Origin: Bacteroidales bacterium
GTDB lineage: Bacteria; Bacteroidota; Bacteroidia; Bacteroidales; F082
DNA: 6,480 nt
Direction: 5' to 3'
Assembly (NCBI GenBank): GCA_024762735.1
Contig: JANTGU010000133.1
Location: 1 to 6,480 of the forward strand
Below are positions 1 through 6,480 of the stretch, piece by piece. Under the pieces are notes generated by a model. It did no database searches and had not been told where the DNA came from. It saw only the letters and a list, made by a program, of their open reading frames with translations. Made by a program: the position numbers and the translations under genes. Every line of letters starts with the position of its first letter. Position 1 is the stretch's first letter.

Positions 1-1124
1 TACTCGAACGACTCTTCCAAAAACCTGCCTGCAAAAAGCAGGTTAAAACTGTTTTTCCGGTTTAAAGTAAAATATTGTCCATTCACAAAAAGTTTGGTTC
101 GGAGGGTAGTGGTATAAAGATTGTTATTTTCCTTCACATGCAACAAACTGCTCAGGCTATCCAAATACACTTCAGCAGGCGTGTTTTCATTTTCCGTTGT
201 AAAATCGTACTCAACCCCGGTAAAAGAAACTTCATCAGCATCACTGTTGTAGGTTTGAGGGTTACCATACCAGTAAAGTTTCCCGAAATCAACCATCGAT
301 GCCTGAATCGCGAACTGGTCACCCAGCCGGGCATCAATCCCCACATCCAACGAAAACCCAACATTGTTAAACGCCAAAAAGTAATCGACCGGTGAAAAGG
401 ATATACTGTCGGACAGCAACCCGTTAAAACCTGAAGTATGCACATGAAAATCGGTTTGTGCTATCAGCTCGTATCCCGTTTGCTGATTAGTCCGTGTCAA
501 CAGTGTTAACTGGGGCGTTTGTGTTCCCAAATTGGAAAGTCCCTGTAAAAAATTCACCCTAACCCCCATGTCGATGCCATAAGTTACCGGAAAGGAGAGA
601 CCCAAATAGTAATCATTCAGATGTTCCTGATAAACCCCACTTCCCGAAAGGTTAAGTTGCTGATCAACGTAATCGGCATTTCCCTGCCAAACAAACCGCA
701 TCAAATCGTTGGTATAATAAACCCTGGAGGTTAACCGGTTGCGTATACCCATGGTCAGGAAGGAGTTATCTATTTTCACCCCAACCATCAGCAAATCAAC
801 CGCTACATCTTCACTAAAGTAATTGATTTCGGTTTTACTGTTAATCGGCCGGGTAAGATCCAGGTGCAGCGAATCGTCGCCGGGTTTGGGAACAAAAATA
901 TCATCAAACGAAAAAGCCGTGTTATAAACCCCCGCCGACACCGAAGACATGGCAGGCAACCCAATAACCAGAGAAGCGTGAGGCCTGAAGGCAGGATTTT
1001 GAACCGAGGCCTGCGGAATACCGCTCATACCATATTCGGTTAGTCCCGACTGCGCCATGGAAATCGCGGGCAAAACCAGCGCCAGCCAAACAAGACCCCT
1101 TACTATGTTGCGGTAACTACTCAT
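1..1124 (-). CDS. DUF5723-like secreted, probable outer-membrane beta-rich protein (3' end outside window)
   Basis: The reading frame is open from an ATG at 1124-1122 to the left edge with no stop, giving 374 codons; the C-terminus is missing. Residues 1-24 form a signal peptide: basic start (R5, R9), hydrophobic core around 10-21, and an S-M-A cleavage site before Q25. The mature start has the pattern GLTEYGMSGIPQ, then NPAFRP (43-48) and a GLP at 55-57. This order (exported protein, 'NPAF.P', 'GLP') resembles what I remember of Bacteroidota DUF5723 proteins and related porin-like barrels. The rest alternates hydrophobic and polar residues and is rich in aromatics, Gly and Asn, as in beta-barrel strands, with no transmembrane helix after the signal. 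Its start overlaps the stop of the upstream lipoprotein gene (ATGA), so the two are probably co-transcribed and translationally coupled. Outer-membrane location is inference and the function is unknown. The family call rests on recognition, not a search. Confidence 0.75.
   Translation of the reverse strand, partial: MSSYRNIVRGLVWLALVLPAISMAQSGLTEYGMSGIPQASVQNPAFRPHASLVIGLPAMSSVSAGVYNTAFSFDDIFVPKPGDDSLHLDLTRPINSKTEINYFSEDVAVDLLMVGVKIDNSFLTMGIRNRLTSRVYYTNDLMRFVWQGNADYVDQQLNLSGSGVYQEHLNDYYLGLSFPVTYGIDMGVRVNFLQGLSNLGTQTPQLTLLTRTNQQTGYELIAQTDFHVHTSGFNGLLSDSISFSPVDYFLAFNNVGFSLDVGIDARLGDQFAIQASMVDFGKLYWYGNPQTYNSDADEVSFTGVEYDFTTENENTPAEVYLDSLSSLLHVKENNNLYTTTLRTKLFVNGQYFTLNRKNSFNLLFAGRFLEESFE
1121..1124 (-). 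other. ATGA stop/start overlap (translational coupling site)
   Basis: Read on the minus strand, ATG (1124-1122) of the DUF5723-like gene and TGA (1123-1121) of the lipoprotein gene share two bases. No separate promoter is evident between them. This arrangement typically means ribosomes finishing the first gene re-initiate on the second. It also settles the downstream start in a genome without Shine-Dalgarno signals. Confidence 0.85.
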
Positions 1125-3157
1125 GGTTGTAATTTTGCTTCAAACGAGATAGCTACTGACAGCTTATAATCAGAGTAAAGCCCCACGGGTAAGGAGCCAC
1201 CCTCGGCAGTTACAGTTTTTGCCCTTAACTGAAGCGAATTGGCCCGCGACATACTTTGAATAAATGAAGGATCAAAAACAGCGGTCACATCCGAAAGGGT
1301 CGGCGAAAGCACGTTTCCGTCAGCATTCACTACCGCGGACTCAATCTTATCAAAATCAACATGACCAATAATTTCGCCGGTAACCGAATCGGGGACTAAA
1401 AGACTAATTTCCAAATCGAATGGAAGCCCATTATCCACCTTCAAGTGCAAGGCTCCGCTGCCTACCGGAATATCAGCGCTTCCTGACAAAAAACTCACCG
1501 TGTCGGTAAACACCAGCGAAGAAGTGCTAAACACCAGCGGCACCCGTATTTCGGAATTTACTGTTAATGAAGAGGTACTGGCGACGAAATTGCTGGTGTC
1601 GTTATTCCAATTGGTTAAATAATCACCGGAAAAAATCAACTTGTCAGGGCGTTCTGCCAGGAAATCGACAATGTTTGAGTTGGTTTTATCAAAAATCAGG
1701 GAATCGGCAATTACCGCTCCCTCCTCCGACGGGTAATTAAAAACAATTGAATCAATGCCAAAATCGAGATGATCGCCGGTAATGGGGTTTATCCCGTACA
1801 GATCGGTATGCGCCACCAGCGGAACACCAAAACCATTTTCGTAGTTAAACATCAACACCGGATCATCAAAAACAATCTGGCCATCAATGTTATCAAAAAA
1901 ACTTAAATCCAGCTGGATGGTGTCCTGATCAATGGGAAAAAGATGTTTTCCGAGATTTCCCTTGACCATCTCAGCGCTCATCTCCCGCGCTGCAAAAGTT
2001 GCTATCACCTTATCCGACGAGTCGAAAGCAACCATGTTTACCGTGGGCTGCACCACCAACTCAAGATAGATGGGCATCCTGTTAAAAGGCTGACTTGAAT
2101 CCTGCGTCAGGTCGATATCCATATTGGTCAAATCCCAACTGCTCTCGTAAAAACTGTTGGCGGGCAAATCAAAATTATTTTCAGGCACCACCCCCCCCAC
2201 ATTGGCCGACGATAATTGCAACAATATATTTAAGGTCAGGTTCAGGTTGCTTTGCATGTGGTATTGTAGTTCGCCACCGGCCAGCAGAATGTCCCACAAT
2301 CGAGTATCACCAAGTACAAAATCTACCCATTCGTGGGTTGAATAAATAATCTGATTATCAATCCTGGCAAAACCGCTCACCACGCGCATATCACGACCAT
2401 TCATCTGCACACCCAGACCCTTTGACAAATCAATCAAAACACTATCCGGATAACTCCCTGCCGATTCCACCGAGTTAATCACGTATGAAAAAGTATTCGA
2501 CAACGTTTTTCCCTGCAAAAACACCGTGTCATGCGCCACCTCTCCGGCTAAAAGCTGATCAATTACTGCTGATTGTACCACCTCGTTGTTGATTACATCC
2601 ACGATATCAAACCGGATATTGGTCAGTGTAACCGGCAACTCGTTACTGATTTCCACATCAAAATAGCCCTCCGAAAAAGTCAATGCTTCATACTGTTCAA
2701 AAGGAGAAATATCAACCGTAACCGGCGACTGAAGCTGAAACGGCGGAAAAATGGTGGTGTTACCATCGTTAGCCAAAAGTGTATCGGCAACCGCCGGATC
2801 AACATAGGGAAGCAAATCGTTGAGTGTTACCGACGCCTCTTGCGTGATGTCTTCAATCATCAAATCGCCCAGCGAGAAATTATACAGGGAGGTTATCGTG
2901 TCAGGAATATCAAGCAGGCTATCGGCCGTGATATTAAGAATCGAGTCGCGCTGATAGTAAAAAACCATCAGGCTATCCTCACCGGTTTGCAGTGTTGAAT
3001 CAATGCCCATCAGGTTACGAAGGGTTAATTCTGTTTGAATAAAAGGGGCTACCACATTTGGATTCCAGTCAGAAACAGTTATTTTGCTAAAATCCTTTTT
3101 ACAAGACGAGAGCAACATGAACGTTAATACAAACCATATAACGGGCAACCTTTTCAT
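1121..3157 (-). CDS. Predicted outer-membrane-associated lipoprotein of unknown function with LEA-like beta repeats
   Basis: This is a complete 678-residue protein. The N-terminus is a lipoprotein signal: K2 and R3, a hydrophobic stretch 6-16, and the lipobox L16-S17-S18-C19 followed by KKD. C19 should be lipidated after signal peptidase II cleavage. The mature protein is rich in Asp, Val, Leu and short beta-strand-like segments, with no further membrane helix and few Cys. Three regions share a similar pattern: a strand ending in V/Y-x-N, then LP or GVP, then more strands (about 165-195, 433-465 and 567-600). This suggests repeated beta-sandwich units such as LEA14-like/WHy folds, which is inference. 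I do not recognise a named family. The start at 3157 is supported by the signal peptide and by a -7 element 5 nt upstream. It is the first gene of a leftward pair with the DUF5723-like gene, so a shared envelope role is likely. An in-frame G8 tract encodes part of residues 320-325. The C-terminal tail (about 661-678) looks like a final beta strand. Confidence 0.87.
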   Translation of the reverse strand: MKRLPVIWFVLTFMLLSSCKKDFSKITVSDWNPNVVAPFIQTELTLRNLMGIDSTLQTGEDSLMVFYYQRDSILNITADSLLDIPDTITSLYNFSLGDLMIEDITQEASVTLNDLLPYVDPAVADTLLANDGNTTIFPPFQLQSPVTVDISPFEQYEALTFSEGYFDVEISNELPVTLTNIRFDIVDVINNEVVQSAVIDQLLAGEVAHDTVFLQGKTLSNTFSYVINSVESAGSYPDSVLIDLSKGLGVQMNGRDMRVVSGFARIDNQIIYSTHEWVDFVLGDTRLWDILLAGGELQYHMQSNLNLTLNILLQLSSANVGGVVPENNFDLPANSFYESSWDLTNMDIDLTQDSSQPFNRMPIYLELVVQPTVNMVAFDSSDKVIATFAAREMSAEMVKGNLGKHLFPIDQDTIQLDLSFFDNIDGQIVFDDPVLMFNYENGFGVPLVAHTDLYGINPITGDHLDFGIDSIVFNYPSEEGAVIADSLIFDKTNSNIVDFLAERPDKLIFSGDYLTNWNNDTSNFVASTSSLTVNSEIRVPLVFSTSSLVFTDTVSFLSGSADIPVGSGALHLKVDNGLPFDLEISLLVPDSVTGEIIGHVDFDKIESAVVNADGNVLSPTLSDVTAVFDPSFIQSMSRANSLQLRAKTVTAEGGSLPVGLYSDYKLSVAISFEAKLQP
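2191..2198. repeat. Homopolymer tract (C8 on +, G8 in the coding strand)
   Basis: Eight consecutive C on the + strand read as eight G in the lipoprotein gene, encoding the Val-Gly-Gly-Val region around residues 320-323. It is the longest G/C homopolymer I see in the window. The frame is intact across it, so the assembled sequence represents the full-length ('on') state if the tract varies at all. Confidence 0.8.
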
Positions 3158-3162
3158 AGTTT

Positions 3163-3170
3163 CAAAGATA
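3163..3170 (-). promoter_or_regulatory. -7 promoter element (TATCTTTG) for the lipoprotein/DUF5723 operon
   Basis: The minus-strand sequence TATCTTTG fits the Bacteroidota sigma-ABfr consensus TAnnTTTG exactly. It ends 5 nt before the lipoprotein ATG (3157), so the transcript would have almost no 5' leader or be leaderless, a layout seen often in this phylum. No strong TTG/TTTG -33 element is obvious about 20 bp further upstream; the region there is A/T rich. Confidence 0.6.
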
Positions 3171-3250
3171 CGAAAAGAATTGTAAGAGTTCCATAAAATA
3201 TATTTTGTTTAAAACTTCTTTCTTAAAGTTGCAAAAAAGCACTTTTTATC

Positions 3251-3289
3251 AAGCGCTATTTACCTAACTTTGTCCATGGCAAAGCGCTA
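3251..3289. repeat. Two direct copies of AAGCGCTA bracketing the dnaE -7 element
   Basis: AAGCGCTA occurs at 3251-3258 and again at 3282-3289, start to start 31 bp, or about three helical turns. Each copy contains the palindrome AGCGCT and is followed by A/T-rich sequence (TTTA and ATTTTA). One copy lies 6 bp upstream of the dnaE -7 element and the other lies at or just after the expected transcription start. This position would suit a pair of operator half-sites or sites for a bound dimer pair, but no regulator can be named. Confidence 0.4.
3265..3272 (+). promoter_or_regulatory. dnaE: -7 promoter element (TAACTTTG) for dnaE
   Basis: TAACTTTG matches TAnnTTTG exactly, and it is the only such match I find on this strand between the two divergent genes. 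Transcription would begin around 3277-3281, giving a leader of roughly 65 nt before the dnaE ATG at 3344. A clear -33 TTG at the usual distance is not visible (only a T-run at 3243-3247). A five-codon ATG-to-TAA frame (3276-3290) and a 20-codon frame (3298-3360) lie in this leader and may be chance. Confidence 0.55.
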
Positions 3290-3343
3290 ATTTTAGAATG
3301 CTTTGTCTCAACCAAATACATTTTTTAGCAACGCTTTTTGAAT

Positions 3344-6300
3344 ATGTTTTTAATTTTTGATACCGAAACCACAGGGCTACCCCGTAATTACAACGCACCG
3401 TTAACCGATTTTGACAACTGGCCCCGGGTCATTCAGCTGGCGTGGCAGGTTCACGATGAAAAGGGTGAACTGGTGGAAGTTCAAAATTTTATTATCAAGC
3501 CCGATGGGTTTGAAATACCCAGGGGATCTGAAAAGATTCACGGCATCTCTACCGAGCGTGCATTAAAAGAGGGGTTGCCGTTGGAAGAGGTGCTTCATCG
3601 GTTTAACAAATCTCTCTCCACGGTCAAAGGTATTGCCGGGCACAACGTTGAGTTCGACATCAGTGTTACGGGCGCCGAGTTTCTGCGTACGGGCATCGAA
3701 ACCAACCTCCACCGCTTAAACGTCATCGACACTAAAGAATTATCGACCAACTACTGTGCTTTGCCCGGTGGCAGAGGCGGAAAATTTAAATGGCCCACGC
3801 TGGGTGAGCTGCATCAAAAACTCTTTGATCAGGATTTCGACGCCGCCCACAACGCCTCGGCCGACGTGCAAGCCACGGCACGCTGTTTTCTGGAACTAAT
3901 CCGCTTGGGCATTATCCAGTCGCAACACCTTAAAGTTGACCCATCGGTAGTGGAAACCTTTCAACAGCTGCACGACAATCCCATCGAGCCCATCGGGCTT
4001 GAAGTGGAAGCCTATCACGAAAAGGAAGCCGAACCAGAAAAAACAGAAGCAATAACACCAGCTGATGAGTTAACGGAAGAAACTTTTACCCATCTTCATA
4101 ACCATACCCAATTTTCGGTTTTAGACGGGCTTTCCGATATCCCGGGGTTGATTGCCAAAGCCAAAAAAGATGGCATGAAAGCGGTGGCCATCACCGACCA
4201 TGGCAACATGTTTGGCGCAAAAAAGTTCCATGAAGTTTGTACTAAAGAGGAGATAAAACCTATTCTTGGCTGCGAAGTCTATGTAGCTCGCCGCAGCATG
4301 CACCACAAAGAGAATAACAAGTTGGATAAATCGGGGTGGCATTTGGTGCTGCTTGCCAAAAACCGTACCGGCTACGAAAACCTGATGAAGTTAGTTTCGG
4401 CAGCCTGGACAGAAGGATACTACTACAAGCCCCGCATCGACAAGGAGTTATTAAAAAAACACAGCGAGGGACTGATGGCACTGACCGCCTGTCTTGGAGG
4501 CGAAGTGCCTGATAAGCTGGTGCACGAAGGCATTGAAAAGGGAGAAGAAGCCCTGCTGGAATACAAGGATATTTTTGGTGATGATCTTTACCTGGAGCTG
4601 CAAAAGCATCCTTCGGGAAACCCGGAAATGGACAGAAAAGTGTACGAAGACCAGCTTTTTGTTAACAAGGAGTTGATTAAACTGGGTAAAAAGCACAACC
4701 TGAAAGTAGTGGCCACCAACGATGCCCACTTTATTAACAAGGAGGATGCTGACGCCCACGACCGGTTAATATGCATTGGCACTGCCAGCGATATTGACGA
4801 CCCTAAACGACTGCAATACACGCGACAGGAGTGGTTTAAAACACAGGATGAGATGAAGCAGCTGTTTGCTGACATCCCCGAAGCCATTGCCAACACCAAC
4901 GAAGTAGCCGATAAAGTTGAAGTGTACGAGCTGAACCACAAACCCATCATGCCCATCTTCGAAATCCCTGAACCCTTTGAAGATGCCGACAGCTACCTGA
5001 AACACATTAGCTACGAAGGAGCAAAATTTCGATACGGAGAAATCACCCCGGAAGTCCAAGAGCGCATTGATTTTGAGCTGGCCACCATCCAGAAGATGGG
5101 ATTTCCTGACTACTTTCTTATCGTGTGGGACTTTTTAAATGCCGCCCGAAACATGGGCGTGGTAGTAGGCCCCGGACGGGGTAGCGCAGCAGGATCAGTA
5201 GTAGCCTATTGTTTGCGCATCACCGAAATAGACCCCTTGAAGTATCACCTTCTTTTCGAGCGTTTTTTAAATCCCGACCGGATATCGATGCCGGATATCG
5301 ACATTGACTTTGATGACGACGGGAGAGAAAAAATTCTGGAGTGGGTTGCCAACAAATATGGTTCCAAGCGGGTCGCACACCTGATAACCTTCGGAACCAT
5401 GGCTGCCAAGATGGCTATCCGCGACGTGGCCAGGGTGCAGAAACTCCCCCTTAACGAAGCAGATAAGTTGGCCAAGCTGGTTCCCGACACGCCGGGCATC
5501 TCGCTGCAAGAGGCTATTGATGAAGTGCCGGAGTTAAAAAAACAGCTCCAGGAAGGCACTCCCGAAATTCAATCAACACTCAAAAACGCCCTCACGCTGG
5601 AGGGATCGGTGCGAAACACCGGAACACATGCCTGCGGCATCATCATCGCGCGCGACGACCTGGAAAACTACGTGCCTGTTTCCACGGTTAAGGAGTCGGT
5701 GCTGGAGGTGGCCACACAATACGACGGCAAGTTTATCGAGTCGATAGGCCTGCTAAAAATGGACTTCCTGGGACTCAAAACCCTCTCCATCATTAAAGAT
5801 GCCGTTGAAAACGTGAAACGATCGAAAGGTATCGACATCGACATCAGCGCCATCCCGCTGGACGACAAGGAAACCTACGAGCTATACAGCAAAGGGGAAA
5901 CCACTGCCTTGTTTCAGTTTGAATCGGACGGCATGAAAAAGCATCTCAAAGAACTCAAGCCCACTCGTTTTGAAGACCTTATCGCCATGAATGCCCTCTA
6001 CCGGCCGGGTCCCATGCAGTACATTCCCGAGTTTATCGACCGGAAACATGGCCGCAAGGAGATTGTGTACGACCTTCCCATCATGGAAGATATCCTGAAA
6101 GAGACTTACGGCATCACCGTGTATCAGGAGCAGGTGATGCTCCTGTCGCGCAAGATGGCAGGCTTTACCCGGGGCCAGTCCGACTCACTGCGCAAAGCCA
6201 TGGGAAAGAAGAAGATTGCCGAGATGAACAAGCTGAAAGTGGAGTTTCTGAAAGGTTGCGAAAACAACGGCTTACCGGTTAAAAAAGCTGAAAAGGTTTG

Positions 6301-6480
6301 GCACGACTGGGAAGAGTTTGCCAAGTATGCCTTCAACAAGTCGCACGCCACCTGCTACTCGTATGTCTCGTACCAAACAGCCTATCTGAAAGCCCACTAC
6401 CCTGCCGAGTTTATGGCTGCCGTGCTTAGCCGGAACCTCAAGAACATTGATAAAATCACCTTCTTTATTGCCGAAACCAA
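3344..6480 (+). CDS. dnaE: DNA polymerase III alpha subunit with fused N-terminal DEDDh 3'-5' exonuclease (3' end outside window)
   Basis: This is the replicative DNA polymerase. The window holds 1045 codons of an expected ~1450-1500 residue protein, open at the right edge. Residues 1-190 are a DnaQ-like proofreading exonuclease with Exo I D6-x-E8 (FDTETTG), Exo II H100-N-V-E-F-D105 and Exo III H169-x4-D174. An acidic Glu/Pro/Thr-rich linker (about 193-246) follows. The PHP domain (about 247-505) carries H252-x-H254, D285-H286, E311, H333, C383 and N459-D460-A-H462. The polymerase core has GPGRGSAAGS (609-618), PDIDIDF with catalytic D651 and D653, third catalytic D807 in MDFLGL, H762 in the THACG motif, YRPGPM (886-891), VYQEQVM (926-932) and FNKSHA (997-1002). 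The tandem HhH, OB-fold and C-terminal partner-binding regions would lie beyond the edge. ATG 3344 is chosen because an in-frame TAG at 3326-3328 blocks extension and D6 must follow closely; no Shine-Dalgarno is present. The gene is divergent from the lipoprotein operon. No frameshift is seen. Confidence 0.97.
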   Translation, partial: MFLIFDTETTGLPRNYNAPLTDFDNWPRVIQLAWQVHDEKGELVEVQNFIIKPDGFEIPRGSEKIHGISTERALKEGLPLEEVLHRFNKSLSTVKGIAGHNVEFDISVTGAEFLRTGIETNLHRLNVIDTKELSTNYCALPGGRGGKFKWPTLGELHQKLFDQDFDAAHNASADVQATARCFLELIRLGIIQSQHLKVDPSVVETFQQLHDNPIEPIGLEVEAYHEKEAEPEKTEAITPADELTEETFTHLHNHTQFSVLDGLSDIPGLIAKAKKDGMKAVAITDHGNMFGAKKFHEVCTKEEIKPILGCEVYVARRSMHHKENNKLDKSGWHLVLLAKNRTGYENLMKLVSAAWTEGYYYKPRIDKELLKKHSEGLMALTACLGGEVPDKLVHEGIEKGEEALLEYKDIFGDDLYLELQKHPSGNPEMDRKVYEDQLFVNKELIKLGKKHNLKVVATNDAHFINKEDADAHDRLICIGTASDIDDPKRLQYTRQEWFKTQDEMKQLFADIPEAIANTNEVADKVEVYELNHKPIMPIFEIPEPFEDADSYLKHISYEGAKFRYGEITPEVQERIDFELATIQKMGFPDYFLIVWDFLNAARNMGVVVGPGRGSAAGSVVAYCLRITEIDPLKYHLLFERFLNPDRISMPDIDIDFDDDGREKILEWVANKYGSKRVAHLITFGTMAAKMAIRDVARVQKLPLNEADKLAKLVPDTPGISLQEAIDEVPELKKQLQEGTPEIQSTLKNALTLEGSVRNTGTHACGIIIARDDLENYVPVSTVKESVLEVATQYDGKFIESIGLLKMDFLGLKTLSIIKDAVENVKRSKGIDIDISAIPLDDKETYELYSKGETTALFQFESDGMKKHLKELKPTRFEDLIAMNALYRPGPMQYIPEFIDRKHGRKEIVYDLPIMEDILKETYGITVYQEQVMLLSRKMAGFTRGQSDSLRKAMGKKKIAEMNKLKVEFLKGCENNGLPVKKAEKVWHDWEEFAKYAFNKSHATCYSYVSYQTAYLKAHYPAEFMAAVLSRNLKNIDKITFFIAET

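Noticed and set aside
75..445. Frames at 75-395 (+) and 152-445 (-) within the DUF5723-like gene.
   Set aside because: The DUF5723-like frame is continuous across the region and carries the signal peptide and family-like motifs. These short frames have no promoter and no familiar features.
2095..2998. Open frames on the + strand (2095-2349, 2157-2345 and 2573-2998) opposite the lipoprotein gene.
   Set aside because: They lie wholly inside the well-supported 678-residue lipoprotein frame. Their translations are rich in Cys, Arg, His and Asn with no recognisable domain, as expected of antisense shadows.
3213..3230. AACTT...AAGTT inverted repeat in the intergenic region.
   Set aside because: Five A/T-rich base pairs with an 8-nt loop in A/T-rich DNA is within chance expectation.
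3234..3247. Inverted repeat AAAAAG-CA-CTTTTT in the intergenic region, considered as a terminator or operator.
   Set aside because: The two-base loop is too short for an RNA hairpin, the arms are A/T only apart from one pair, and the location between divergent starts makes a terminator unlikely.
3298..3360. A 20-codon frame in the dnaE leader overlapping the dnaE start out of frame, and a 5-codon frame at 3276-3290, considered as regulatory upstream ORFs.
   Set aside because: Neither has a visible ribosome-binding context or a codon pattern suggesting attenuation. Frames this short arise easily by chance.
4451..4460. TTA-AAA-AAA heptamer in dnaE (also at 5536-5544), considered as a -1 programmed frameshift site like dnaX.
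   Set aside because: No Shine-Dalgarno-like enhancer or stable downstream hairpin is evident, and the shifted products would end inside catalytic domains. Lys-Lys pairs written AAA AAA are common in this base composition.
4121..6351. Several 60-122 codon frames opposite or out of frame with dnaE.
   Set aside because: dnaE is continuous with all catalytic motifs. The antisense frames have low-complexity Ser/Phe/Cys-rich compositions typical of the complement of a conserved gene.

Overview
The window looks like chromosomal DNA from a Bacteroidota bacterium. Four things point that way: TAnnTTTG-type -7 promoter elements upstream of both transcription units, no purine-rich Shine-Dalgarno sequence at the starts, a DUF5723-like envelope protein, and a DNA polymerase III alpha subunit with an N-terminal DEDDh exonuclease fused to it. 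From memory, that fusion occurs in Flavobacteriia and some related Bacteroidota but not in Bacteroides fragilis-type DnaE. G+C looks to be in the middle-to-upper forties by eye. I cannot name a genus; a marine Bacteroidales/Marinilabiliales-like or related lineage is a guess.

Layout: three genes occupy almost everything, arranged as two divergent units. Leftward (- strand), a 678-residue predicted lipoprotein (3157 to 1121) is followed with a 4-base ATGA overlap by a DUF5723-like secreted, probably beta-rich outer-membrane protein (1124 to beyond the left edge). These two form a translationally coupled operon that probably works at the outer membrane; its function is unknown. Rightward (+ strand), dnaE starts at 3344 and runs off the right edge after 1045 codons. 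It covers the exonuclease, PHP and polymerase catalytic modules, but not the C-terminal clamp- and tau-binding part.

The only intergenic region is 3158-3343 (186 bp). It holds a -7 element for each direction, with the lipoprotein start only 5 nt from its -7 element. It also holds a pair of AAGCGCTA direct repeats, 31 bp apart, bracketing the dnaE -7 element. No RNA genes, mobile elements, CRISPR arrays or terminators are visible.

The window is mostly ordinary core genome; I found no convincing undescribed system. The points most worth a second look are the polymerase with two apparently intact nuclease centres, the uncharacterised lipoprotein/DUF5723 pair, the repeats around the dnaE promoter, and an 8-base G tract inside the lipoprotein gene.
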